NCBI GenBank assembly: GCA_964631255.1
Contig: CAZVWS010000030.1
Coordinates: 1 to 24,682, forward strand
Source: JBGZFC01 sp964631255
GTDB taxonomy: Bacteria; Bacteroidota; Bacteroidia; Bacteroidales; Dysgonomonadaceae
DNA: 24,682 nucleotides
Direction: 5' to 3'
A model generated the notes under the pieces. The model was not told where the DNA came from. It made no database searches and saw only the letters and a list, made by a program, of their open reading frames with translations. This document shows positions 8,020 to 16,600 of this stretch, one piece after another; the first letter of the stretch is position 1; the number at the start of each line of letters is the position of its first letter. A program made the position numbers and the translations under genes.

Positions 8020-8198
8020 CGAATTGATTTTATATTAGCTGTGGTGCTATTGTCGAAAAAAGAAGGTGTTTCGCATACTTTCTGTAACATCGTTTCCGAA
8101 CAAAAAATATTGAGTACTACGCACTTTTGTCCTTTAAGAAGTTAATATTTGCTGCATTTTAACAAATAAAGGATACTTAACAATATCTTAACCGAAAA
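8020..8198. other. Divergent intergenic region between rlmD and the beta-barrel gene
   Basis: The 345-bp gap (7990-8334) holds the two divergent promoter-like sites and a leader hairpin listed separately. In the middle portion, an A/T-rich stretch, I see no open frame, RNA gene or long repeat. Confidence 0.4.
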
Positions 8199-8232
8199 TT
8201 TGATTCATCCGTTCTCCAAACTGCTACCTTTG
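8199..8232 (+). promoter_or_regulatory. Putative Bacteroidota promoter (TTTG - 22 bp - TACCTTTG)
   Basis: TTTG at 8199-8202 and TACCTTTG at 8225-8232 match the -33 and -7 elements, with a spacer of 22 bp, one more than the usual 19-21. Transcription would start near 8239, giving a leader of about 95 bases before the beta-barrel gene. Confidence 0.6.
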
Positions 8233-8253
8233 CCAAATGAACACACAATCTTT

Positions 8254-8284
8254 CTTAGTCGGAATATCCGAAACAGCGACTAAG
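8254..8284 (+). promoter_or_regulatory. Leader hairpin upstream of the beta-barrel gene
   Basis: CTTAGTCG (8254-8261) and CGACTAAG (8277-8284) are perfect 8-base inverted arms with a 15-base spacer, inside the predicted leader. A competing smaller stem, TCGGA (8259-8263) with TCCGA (8267-8271), overlaps the left arm, so two exclusive folds are possible. There is no T-tract after it. Confidence 0.5.
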
Positions 8285-8334
8285 TTTGAAACAAACAATC
8301 TGAAAGTCGGAAAATTTTTAATTTATTATTATCT

Positions 8335-8964
8335 ATGAAAAAGTTTGTTTTTACACTATTTTTCATTGCAATCTACGCTTATTGCAACGCCCAGATTTCG
8401 GTATCTGTTGCTCCTTCGTTTTATAAACAAATCAACAGCTCAGACTACGAATCTGCAAATTCGTTTAGTTCGATGGACTTGCTCGTAACGAAAGATACAT
8501 CGCTGAACAAATATCTGTTTTTGCAATACGGAATTGGCTTGCAAAACAGAAATGCTACAAAAGAGTATGATTTCGGCGTTGGAATAATTAACCAGCAATT
8601 TCTTTACGTGCCCATATCTCTCAACTTGAAAGGTGCTACAAGCGATAAACTGTCTTTTTACTATGGTGCCGGTTTTTCTTTGTCAAGTCCGGGCACACAG
8701 AAACTGGTTTTTTCGCAAGACACCGCCATCCCCGAATCTTTCGTAGGGATAGATGGAAAAAAACGTTTCCTAAAATTTACGTTATTCGCTCAAATAGGAT
8801 TACGCTACGCTATCCATGAAAAATTTGACATTGTTTCATCGATTAGCGGGGGTTACGACATAAAAGCTTTGACTATCAAAAAGCAAAACAATCCCAATGC
8901 CTATTTCAATACGGCAAGCATCAGTTTGGGATTGAGCTACAATTTCAATAGAAATAAGAAATAA
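8335..8964 (+). CDS. Outer-membrane beta-barrel protein, porin-like
   Basis: A 209-residue exported protein. Residues 1-20 (MKKFVFTLFFIAIYAYCNAQ) form a signal peptide ending in NAQ, a frequent cleavage context in Bacteroidota. The remainder is rich in alternating hydrophobic and polar residues with aromatic ends (LFLQYGIGLQNR, LSFYYGAGFSLS, LFAQIGLRYAI, ASISLGLSYNF), as in small eight-stranded barrels of the PF13568-like group, and it ends on a strand, LSYNFNRNKK. No cargo or binding role can be named. It has its own promoter with a structured leader and a terminator directly after it, so it is a single-gene unit. Confidence 0.8.
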   Translation: MKKFVFTLFFIAIYAYCNAQISVSVAPSFYKQINSSDYESANSFSSMDLLVTKDTSLNKYLFLQYGIGLQNRNATKEYDFGVGIINQQFLYVPISLNLKGATSDKLSFYYGAGFSLSSPGTQKLVFSQDTAIPESFVGIDGKKRFLKFTLFAQIGLRYAIHEKFDIVSSISGGYDIKALTIKKQNNPNAYFNTASISLGLSYNFNRNKK

Positions 8965-8992
8965 TATCTGAACAAAACGGCAATTTTGCATA

Positions 8993-9041
8993 AAAAATCG
9001 GGGCAACATTTCAAAAGAAAATGAAAGTTGCCCCGGTTTTA
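8993..9041. terminator. Bidirectional terminator between the beta-barrel gene and iorB
   Basis: CGGGGCAAC (8999-9007) pairs perfectly with GTTGCCCCG (9027-9035). The stem is extended by A residues on the left and T residues on the right (8994-8998 with 9036-9040). A T-tract follows on both strands, so it can end the plus-strand beta-barrel transcript and the minus-strand iorAB transcript. Confidence 0.9.
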
Positions 9042-9058
9042 GTTTCAACTAATTATTT

Positions 9059-9649
9059 CTATTTTGCCGCGTATTTCAGGGCAAATTCGCGTCCGGCATT
9101 CAAGGCTTTCAGATTCATATCTATTACCTCTTTGCCTTTTCTGCTGAAGATAGCTTCGGTGCCTCGCTCCAAATAATCGAATGGAATCTCGATAAATGGC
9201 GAAGCTGCACCCAACATCACGAAGTTGGACGAGCGCACATTGTCTGTTACCTCTTTGGCAATATTGTCCGCATCGATAAGAACGTGATGTGGCAGCGCCT
9301 TAATTTTGGCTATCAACTCTTCCTTATCGGGATAGTTGGGGATATTCACAAACGGTTCTGAATTGGTTACCACGTACCCGTCCGATTTGAGGAAAGGCAA
9401 ATAGCGCAACGACTCCATCGGCTCTACCGACAAGATAATATCGGCAGTTCCCAGCGCGATAAGGTCTGAATAGACCGGCTTATCCGAAATGCGTAAATAC
9501 GACTGTACATCGCCTCCACGTTGGCTCATGCCGTGGGTTTCGGCTTGTTTGAGGTACAAATTATTGGTAAGTGCGGCCGAACCCAATGCTGCCGCTATTG
9601 ACAAAATTCCTTGTCCGCCGACTCCGGCTAAAACTATATCTGTTTTCAT
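9059..9649 (-). CDS. iorB: Indolepyruvate oxidoreductase, beta subunit
   Basis: A 196-residue protein of the pyruvate/2-oxoacid oxidoreductase gamma-domain type. Together with IorA it decarboxylates aryl pyruvates (from tryptophan, phenylalanine and tyrosine transamination) to aryl-acetyl-CoA, reducing ferredoxin in the cytoplasm. Seen are the glycine-rich start DIVLAGVGGQGILS (4-17), QAETHGMSQRGGDVQSYLR (35-53) typical of IorB, SVEPMESLRY, and the C-terminal FVMLGAAS segment. Length matches the family. It begins 11 bp after the iorA stop, so the two are one operon, and it ends at the shared bidirectional terminator. Confidence 0.92.
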   Translation of the reverse strand: MKTDIVLAGVGGQGILSIAAALGSAALTNNLYLKQAETHGMSQRGGDVQSYLRISDKPVYSDLIALGTADIILSVEPMESLRYLPFLKSDGYVVTNSEPFVNIPNYPDKEELIAKIKALPHHVLIDADNIAKEVTDNVRSSNFVMLGAASPFIEIPFDYLERGTEAIFSRKGKEVIDMNLKALNAGREFALKYAAK

Positions 9650-9660
9650 CTTGTTCTTAA

Positions 9661-11265
9661 TTATTTTTTAGCCATTCTTTTTATTTTCACATCCCGGCGA
9701 TTTTTCTGTATACAAATGCGGCTGGGCACTATTACAGACACGCCGTTGTACTCGATTGCTTCTCTTATTATTTTACGCAACTCCTCTTTATTTTTCGGTA
9801 CCGGTAACAAAGTTTTTATTTGATCCGGTTCTACTCCAATGCCTTTGCAGATGGCTTCAATTTTTCCAAAAGCCGAAGATTCTTGCCCTCCGGTCATGGA
9901 GATAGATTCGTTATCGGAAATGATGACGGTAATATTCGATTTTTCGTTCACGGCATCCAACAGACCGGTCATTCCCGAGTGGGTAAATGTAGAGTCGCCA
10001 ATCACTGCCACGGCAGGATATAACCCGGCATCGGCAGCACCTTTTGCCATGGTAATGGATGCACCCATATCTACACAAGTATTGATAGCTTCGTATGGAG
10101 GCAACGCGCCCAATGTGTAGCAACCAATATCGGAGAATACGCGCGATTCGGGATAGTCTTGCAACACTTCGTTCAGTGCGCTATACACATCTTTGTGGCT
10201 ACAGCCGTTACACAACGCGGGCGGACGACCGGCAACCAAATCCGGAATAGGCATTCCGTTGAATGTGGGCAAGCCAAATGCTTTGGCTACGTGGTCGGCA
10301 TTCAATTCGCCTGCTCTGGGCAACGTTCCGTCCAATCTGCCGTGGATATTTTCGCCACCGATAAAACCTTTGAGTAACTCTTCCACAACCGGGTAGCCTT
10401 CTTCCAATACCACAATCTCCTGGCAACTGTCAAATAGCTGTTGCATCTGTTTGCGAGGGATGGGATATTGCGTAATTTTCAGTACCGAATAGGGCACTTC
10501 GCCTTTAAAAGCTTCCATCAGATAGTTGTAGGCAATACCGCAAGCAACCACGCCTTTGGATTTGTCATTCCCGATAATCAGCTCGGTAAAAGGCGCGTTT
10601 TCCGATTCTTTTTCGAAAAGCACCTGTTTTTCCAATAAAATATTGTATCGTTTTTTTGCAATCACGGGCAAAAGCACGTACTGGCGTTTGTCTTCGGGCG
10701 ATTTCAACACGTTCTCGGCTTTGGCTTCGCCTTGTGTTTCTACGCCTGCTCTGGAGTGAGCCAAACGGGTTGTGATGCGCAGCAAAACGGGAGTACCCAA
10801 TTTTTCGGAAAGTTCAAAAGCGTGTTTTGTCATATCGTACGCCTCTTGCTGGTTGGAGGGTTCCAATGTTGGGATAAGGGCAAATTTGCCGTACACGCGC
10901 GAGTCTTGTTCGTTTTGCGAAGAGTGCATGGATGGGTCATCGGCAGAAACAACTACCAATCCACCATTTGCACCGGTTATGGCGGCATTCATAAAACAGT
11001 CGGCTGCAACATTCAAGCCCACGTGTTTCATACAAACCAAAGCTCGTTTACCGGCATAAGACATGCCCAAGGCAGACTCCATGGCGGTTTTCTCGTTGGC
11101 AGACCACTCTCTGTGAATGTTGCGTTCTTTGGCAACGGGAGAGTTCTGGATGTGTTCGGTAATTTCGGTTGAGGGCGTACCGGGATAGGCATAAACGCCC
11201 GAAATACCGGCATCTATCGCGCCTTGCGCCAAAGCCTCAACTCCTAATAATAATTGCTTTTTCAT
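9661..11265 (-). CDS. iorA: Indolepyruvate oxidoreductase, alpha subunit (no C-terminal ferredoxin domain)
   Basis: A 534-residue IorA that carries the thiamine pyrophosphate active site. The N-terminal pyrimidine-binding half has YAYPGTPSTEITE (25-37) and E58 within SANEKTAMESA. The C-terminal TPP half has CNGCSH (352-357), DIGCYTLG (379-386), and the GDS (423-425)...DN (451-452) cofactor motif, followed by SMTGGQESS. Archaeal IorA proteins carry a further C-terminal domain with two 4Fe-4S motifs; here the chain stops at about that border (SRICIQKNRRDVKIKR...) with a single cysteine and no CxxCxxC pattern. The iorB start is only 11 bp away, so no lost domain is hidden downstream. An inverted repeat precedes the start codon. 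Confidence 0.92.
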   Translation of the reverse strand: MKKQLLLGVEALAQGAIDAGISGVYAYPGTPSTEITEHIQNSPVAKERNIHREWSANEKTAMESALGMSYAGKRALVCMKHVGLNVAADCFMNAAITGANGGLVVVSADDPSMHSSQNEQDSRVYGKFALIPTLEPSNQQEAYDMTKHAFELSEKLGTPVLLRITTRLAHSRAGVETQGEAKAENVLKSPEDKRQYVLLPVIAKKRYNILLEKQVLFEKESENAPFTELIIGNDKSKGVVACGIAYNYLMEAFKGEVPYSVLKITQYPIPRKQMQQLFDSCQEIVVLEEGYPVVEELLKGFIGGENIHGRLDGTLPRAGELNADHVAKAFGLPTFNGMPIPDLVAGRPPALCNGCSHKDVYSALNEVLQDYPESRVFSDIGCYTLGALPPYEAINTCVDMGASITMAKGAADAGLYPAVAVIGDSTFTHSGMTGLLDAVNEKSNITVIISDNESISMTGGQESSAFGKIEAICKGIGVEPDQIKTLLPVPKNKEELRKIIREAIEYNGVSVIVPSRICIQKNRRDVKIKRMAKK

Positions 11266-11283
11266 ACATGTGGTTTTATATCA

Positions 11284-11316
11284 ATTCGGTCAATAATTGG
11301 CTTATCTACACCGAAT
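11284..11316 (-). promoter_or_regulatory. Inverted repeat in the iorA leader
   Basis: ATTCGGT (11284-11290) and ACCGAAT (11310-11316) are perfect 7-base arms, and the spacer contains CAATAATTG, itself nearly palindromic. The element lies 19-51 bp upstream of the iorA start codon. It may be an operator or an mRNA leader hairpin; the sequence does not say which. Confidence 0.45.
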
Positions 11317-11621
11317 CATGAGTTTTTTAAAATAAAACGGTTTATTCTACTTTTCCGATTGTTTTCCAAATCGCGCACGGCATAAAAAAAGCGGCGAAAT
11401 CACCCTTTTTTCACTTTCATGCCATAACAACTACAAAGATGCAAAAAAAATAAGAATTGGCGTGTCTCTTTTGGAAGTTTTAGCACAAAAATATCCAATT
11501 TGTATAAAATACGCGGGCAACTATTTGTTACTGCAACTTTTAACAAACAGAGATTTAACACATCGCCAAATGGCAAAAATGCAACCATTTGAACAAATAG
11601 AATAGAAAAACAGCATTTTTT
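11317..11621. other. Divergent intergenic region between iorA and rimP
   Basis: I see no real gene here; short minus-strand frames have no recognisable content. On the minus strand CATCTTTG (plus 11436-11443 region, CAAAGATG) is one base off the TAnnTTTG consensus and is the best candidate for an iorA -7 site, though it would leave a leader of about 165 bases. Confidence 0.35.
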
Positions 11622-11652
11622 TTTGTCAATCCACTAAAAAATAGTAATTTTG
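11622..11652 (+). promoter_or_regulatory. Bacteroidota promoter (TTTG - 19 bp - TAATTTTG) for rimP-nusA-infB
   Basis: TTTG at 11622-11625 and TAATTTTG at 11645-11652 match both elements of the Bacteroidota consensus with an exact 19-bp spacer. It is the best promoter in the window. Transcription would begin near 11659, upstream of a terminator-like hairpin and rimP. Confidence 0.78.
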
Positions 11653-11671
11653 CAGAAATAAACGAAGAGGG

Positions 11672-11698
11672 GGAGCACGAAACGATTGCTCCTTTTTT
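11672..11698 (+). terminator. Terminator-like hairpin in the rimP leader (possible attenuator)
   Basis: GGAGCA (11672-11677) pairs with TGCTCC (11687-11692) around a 9-base loop, and six T residues follow directly (11693-11698). Two G-T pairs can lengthen the stem. It lies between the promoter and the rimP start codon, so polymerase must pass it to reach rimP, nusA and infB. Confidence 0.6.
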
Positions 11699-11712
11699 GT
11701 TATTTTTGCGAA

Positions 11713-12177
11713 ATGATGGAGAAAAACAACATACAAACACTCGCGGAAGAGTTTTTAAAAGAGTCGTCTGACTACTTGGTAGATATCCACATTGCACCGG
11801 GCAATTTGATTACGGTTGAGATTGACAACGACCAGGGCGTAAACATAGACAACTGCATCGAGTTGAGTCGTTTTTTGGAGTCGAGGATGGACAGAGATGT
11901 CGAAGATTTTGAGCTCACCGTTACATCGGCAGGACTTACATCGCCATTCAAGACCACTCGCCAATACAAAAAGTACGAGGGCAAAGAGGTGGAGGTCTTG
12001 ACCAAGAAAGGAGAAAAAATGAAAGGCGTACTCCAATCATCGACAGACAACGATTTTACCATAGCCATTTCAAAAATGGTAAAATTGGAGGGCAACAAAC
12101 GCAAAACAGAGCAAATTGAAAATATTACTTTGGCGTATGACGAGGTGAAATACACCAAATACATCATTCGTTTTTAG
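11713..12177 (+). CDS. rimP: Ribosome maturation factor RimP
   Basis: A 154-residue RimP, needed for 30S subunit maturation. The N-terminal domain has VDIHIAPGNLITVEIDN and the typical LSRFLES segment followed by FELTVTSAGLTSPF (usual family form LTVSSPGLDRPL). The C-terminal SH3-like domain has KYEGKEVEVLTKKGEKMKGVL. A frame extends back to TTG 11686, but that codon lies in the leader hairpin, so ATG 11713 (or the adjacent ATG 11716) is preferred. It is the first gene of the rimP-nusA-infB order that is conserved across many bacteria; nusA follows after 106 bp. Confidence 0.93.
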   Translation: MMEKNNIQTLAEEFLKESSDYLVDIHIAPGNLITVEIDNDQGVNIDNCIELSRFLESRMDRDVEDFELTVTSAGLTSPFKTTRQYKKYEGKEVEVLTKKGEKMKGVLQSSTDNDFTIAISKMVKLEGNKRKTEQIENITLAYDEVKYTKYIIRF

Positions 12178-12283
12178 CAACTTACAAAACCAATATACAA
12201 AGACAAAATAAATTGTTGAAAAAAATTAGAAAACAGGAGATTACATCTCGTCTCATCTAAAAAAAATCGAAAATAATACAATT

Positions 12284-13567
12284 ATGGGCAAGAAAAAGGA
12301 AACAATCAGCCTTATAGATACATTCTCGGAATTCAATGAATTGAAAAACATTGACAAAGCCACGATGATAAGCGTATTGGAAGAATCTTTCCGAGGCGTA
12401 ATAGCCAAATCGTTGGGCACCGACGAGAATTTTGACATCATCATCAATCCCGACAAAGGCGACTTAGAGATTTGGAGAAACCGCACCGTGGTAGAAGATG
12501 ACGAGCTCAAAGATGACAATCTGGAAATCACGCTGAGCGAAGCGCAAAAAATAGATGAAGATTTTGAAGTTGGCGACGAAGTAACCGACGAGCTGATTTT
12601 GGAAGATTTTGGAAGAAGAACCATCCTCAACCTGCGCCAAACATTGGCGTCCAAGATATTGGAATTGGAAAAAGATAATTTGTACAACAAATACAAAGAG
12701 AAGGTTGGCGAAATTGTTTCGGGAGAAGTGTATCAAGTTTGGAAAAAAGAACTACTCCTTTTAGACGACGAGCACAACGAGCTCATCTTGCCTAAAACAG
12801 AACAGATACCCAGCGATTTCTTCCGCAAAGGAGACCACGCACGCGCTATTGTGGCAAGAGTGGAAAACAAAAACAACAACCCCAAAATTATCCTCTCGCG
12901 CACATCGCCCGTGTTCCTGCAAAGACTTTTTGAGATGGAAATACCCGAAATTGCCGACGGACTCATCACCATCAAAGGCATTGCCCGCATACCCGGCGAA
13001 CGTGCCAAAGTGGCTGTAGAAGCCTACGACGACCGCATCGATCCGGTAGGTGCTTGCGTGGGAATGAAGGGATTTCGTATTCACGGTATCGTTCGCGAAT
13101 TGCGCAACGAAAATATCGACGTAATCAATTATACAAACAACCTCAATCTATACATGCAACGTGCTTTGAGCCCGGCAAAAGTAAACTCAATCTCCATCAA
13201 AGAAGACGAACGCCGTGCCGAAGTATTCTTGCATCCGGATGAAGTATCTTTGGCTATCGGGAAAGGTGGCGCAAACATCAAACTGGCATCCATGCTCACC
13301 GGATACAACATAGAAGTATTCAGAGATATTGACGATTTTGACGAAGAAGATATCTATTTGGAAGAATTTAAAGACGAAATTGATGAATGGGTAATTGACC
13401 AACTGAAACGAATAGGATGCTCTACTGCCAAAAACGTGCTTGCTACTCCACGCGAAAAACTCATCCGGGATGCCGATTTGGAAGAGAGCACTGTAGATGA
13501 AGTGTTGGAGATTTTGCGCAGCGAGTTTGAAGACTACGACGAAGAGCCTGCCAATCCAGAAGAATAA
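12284..13567 (+). CDS. nusA: Transcription termination/antitermination factor NusA
   Basis: A 427-residue NusA, which binds RNA polymerase and nascent RNA and affects pausing, termination and antitermination. The N-terminal polymerase-binding domain (about 1-135) is followed by an S1 domain (about 140-205, GEIVSGEVYQV...), KH1 with the GMKG loop at 260-263, KH2 with GKGG at 326-329, and a C-terminal helical acidic region with helix-hairpin-helix-like sequence (about 365-427). The tail ends in a run of acidic residues. It is 106 bp after rimP and 66 bp before infB. In enterobacteria NusA acts on the leader of its own operon, which matters for the hairpin upstream of rimP. Confidence 0.95.
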   Translation: MGKKKETISLIDTFSEFNELKNIDKATMISVLEESFRGVIAKSLGTDENFDIIINPDKGDLEIWRNRTVVEDDELKDDNLEITLSEAQKIDEDFEVGDEVTDELILEDFGRRTILNLRQTLASKILELEKDNLYNKYKEKVGEIVSGEVYQVWKKELLLLDDEHNELILPKTEQIPSDFFRKGDHARAIVARVENKNNNPKIILSRTSPVFLQRLFEMEIPEIADGLITIKGIARIPGERAKVAVEAYDDRIDPVGACVGMKGFRIHGIVRELRNENIDVINYTNNLNLYMQRALSPAKVNSISIKEDERRAEVFLHPDEVSLAIGKGGANIKLASMLTGYNIEVFRDIDDFDEEDIYLEEFKDEIDEWVIDQLKRIGCSTAKNVLATPREKLIRDADLEESTVDEVLEILRSEFEDYDEEPANPEE

Positions 13568-13633
13568 CCGAAAAGGGTAAAGAAAAAACTGTTCAAACCA
13601 TACAAAAAAAGAAGAAAAGGATAAAACATAAAT

Positions 13634-16600
13634 ATGTCCATAAGATTAATAGAAGTTTCAAGAAGTTTAAATGTGGGAATCGGCACCTTGACCGAATTTC
13701 TACAGAAAAAAGGTATTGAAGTTGCCGCCAAACCACACACAAAAATAGGTGAAGAGCAGTATAACATACTAATTGCCGAGTTTAGCAAAGACAAAAGCCT
13801 CAAAAAAGCAGCTTTAGAAAATCTCGAGAAAATGCATCGCAAAGATGACAAAAGAGAAACCGTAGCCATAGAAGGATACGAAATTGTTGAAGAAAAGACA
13901 AAAAGAAAAGCAGAAAAAGAGGTTATCAAAGCAGAAATCCCCGACGATTTGCTGCCAAAAATAAACGTGGTAAATTCGATAGATTTGGATAACAAATCGA
14001 AAAAAGATGCCGAACCAAAAACTGCCGAAGTGGAAATAAAGGCAGAGACCAAGGTAGAAGCCAAACAAGAGGCGAAAGTGGCGGAAGAGACCAAAACGGA
14101 TACCAAAACCGAGGTGGAACCAACCGTAGAAACCCCGATAACAGAATCTCCAAAAGCCGGCGAACCCGAAAAAGAAGAGACAAAAATTGAGGTAAAAACA
14201 GAAGAAAAACCCGAACCAAAAGCCAAACCTGAGATAAAGACTGAACCCAAAGTTTCGATTGAAGAAACAAAAAAAGAAGAGAAAACACAATCGGAAGCAA
14301 AACCCGAACAACCCCATCCTGTAGAATCGAAGCAACCACATGCCACAAAACCGGAGGTTAAAACACCCCAACCGGAACCGGCTAAAACAGAACCTGTTGT
14401 AGAACAACCCGCAGCCGAATCGGCTAGAACGGAAACTGCTGAAAAGGAAACACCCCAAGCGGTACAGCCGCAAGAGACAGAAACAGCAGATACCTCAGAA
14501 ACCGAAAAGAAAAAGGGCGAAGTTTTCCGATTGAATAAAAATAAAATCGATTCGAACATTGTGGTGAAAGGCACTATTGATTTGGAAGCCATAAACGACA
14601 AAACCCGACCGGCAAAAAAATCGAGAGCGCAACGCAAAAAAGAACGTATCGAATTAGAAAAAGAGCAAAACGCCAAAAAACTCAAAGAAGAGAAAATAAA
14701 ACTTCTCAAAAAAGAGACCATCGACGAGCAAAAGAAAAAACCGGAAACCGAAGCAGATGCCGAAAACAAAAAGAAACGTCGCAAACGCATCGATAAGAGT
14801 AAAGTAAATATCGACAAACAAAAAAATATTGCCGACAACACGAAAAAAGACAGAAAGTCGCTTTACAAAAAACCGGTAAAAACAGAGGTTAGCGAAGAGG
14901 ATGTTCAAAAACAAGTAAAAGAAACATTGGCTCGCCTTACCGAAAAACGTCGCGGAAAAGGCGGTGGTGCCAAGTACAGAAAAGAAAAACGCGAAGCCGT
15001 TTCTCAAAGACAACAAGAGGAACTGCTGCAACAAGAAAAAGAGAGCAGAATCTTGCAACTCACCGAGTTTGTTACTGCCAACGACTTGGCAAACATGATG
15101 AACGTTTCGGTTACAGAAATTATCTCTACCTGCATGAGCATGGGCGTGATGGTGGCTATAAACCAACGTTTGGATGCCGAAACAATCAATATTGTTGCCG
15201 ACGAGTTTGGATTTAAAACCAAATTTGTGAGTGCCGATGTAATCGAAGCCATCTCGGAAGAGGAAGACAAACCCGAAGATTTGCAATCCAGACCACCCAT
15301 TGTTACCGTTATGGGACACGTGGACCACGGAAAAACATCGCTCTTGGATAGCATCAGAAATACAAACGTGATAGTAGGCGAAGCCGGAGGTATTACCCAA
15401 CACATTGGAGCATACAACGTTCAGTTGGGCGACCGTAAAATCACTTTCTTAGATACTCCCGGGCACGAAGCATTTACCGCCATGCGTGCACGCGGGGCAA
15501 AAGTAACCGACGTGGCAATTATTATTGTTGCTGCCGACGACAACGTGATGCCACAAACCGTGGAAGCAATCAACCACGCCGGAGCAGCCGGAGTGCCCAT
15601 TGTTTTTGCCATCAACAAAATAGATAAACCGGGAGCCAACCCCGAAAAAATAAAAGAACGACTTGCCGAAATGAATTACTTGGTGGAAGATTGGGGAGGA
15701 AATTACCAATCGCAAGATATTTCGGCAAAAAAAGGTCTGGGAATCGAAGAGCTACTCGAAAAAGTACTGCTCGAAGCAGATTTGCTGGAGCTGAAAGCCA
15801 ACCCGAATCGCAAAGCGACCGGTTCAATCATAGAATCTTCGTTGGACAAAGGCAGGGGTTATGTAGCCACCGTTTTGGTAGAAAACGGCACATTGAAACA
15901 GGGAGATATCCTCTTGGCAGGTTCATATTACGGACGCGTGAAAGCCATGTTCAACGAAAGAAACCAGCGAATCACGGAAGCCAAACCATCTACACCGGCT
16001 CTTGTTTTGGGACTAAACGGCGCACCACAAGCCGGTGATACGTTCAACGTGATGGACAACGACCAAGACGCGCGCAACATTGCTTCAAGACGCGAACAAT
16101 TGCAACGCGAACAGTCTATCCGCACACAGAAATTGCTTACGCTCGACGACATTGGTCGCCGCATAGCCATCGGCAATTTCCAACAGTTGAATATCATTGT
16201 GAAAGGGGACGTGGACGGCTCGGTAGAAGCTCTTTCCGACTCGCTCATCCAATTATCGACTCCGGAAATTCAAGTAAATGTAATCCACAAAGCTGTAGGT
16301 CAGATTTCGGAATCAGACATCACGCTGGCAGCCGCATCCGATGCCATTATTATCGGTTTCCAAGTTCGTCCATCGTTGGGAGCACGCAAAGAAGCCGAAA
16401 AAGAAGGCGTGGATGTACGTCTGTACTCCATCATCTACGATGCCATAGAAGAGGTAAAATTGGCAATGGAAGGGATGCTTTCGCCCGAAATCAAAGAAGA
16501 GATTACCGCCAACGTGGAGGTACTGGATGTTTTCAAAATATCGAAAGTTGGCACCATTGCCGGATGTATGGTACGCGACGGCAAACTAAAACGCAACAAC

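Noticed and set aside
11701..11708. TATTTTTG as a second rimP promoter
   Set aside because: It matches TAnnTTTG but has no -33 box and would start transcription at the start codon itself. The upstream site with 19-bp spacing is far better.
13534..14841. Long open frame (435 codons) on the minus strand
   Set aside because: It lies opposite the K/E/P-rich IF-2 linker. The serine/phenylalanine-rich translation is the mirror of that low-complexity sequence, and infB has full domain support.
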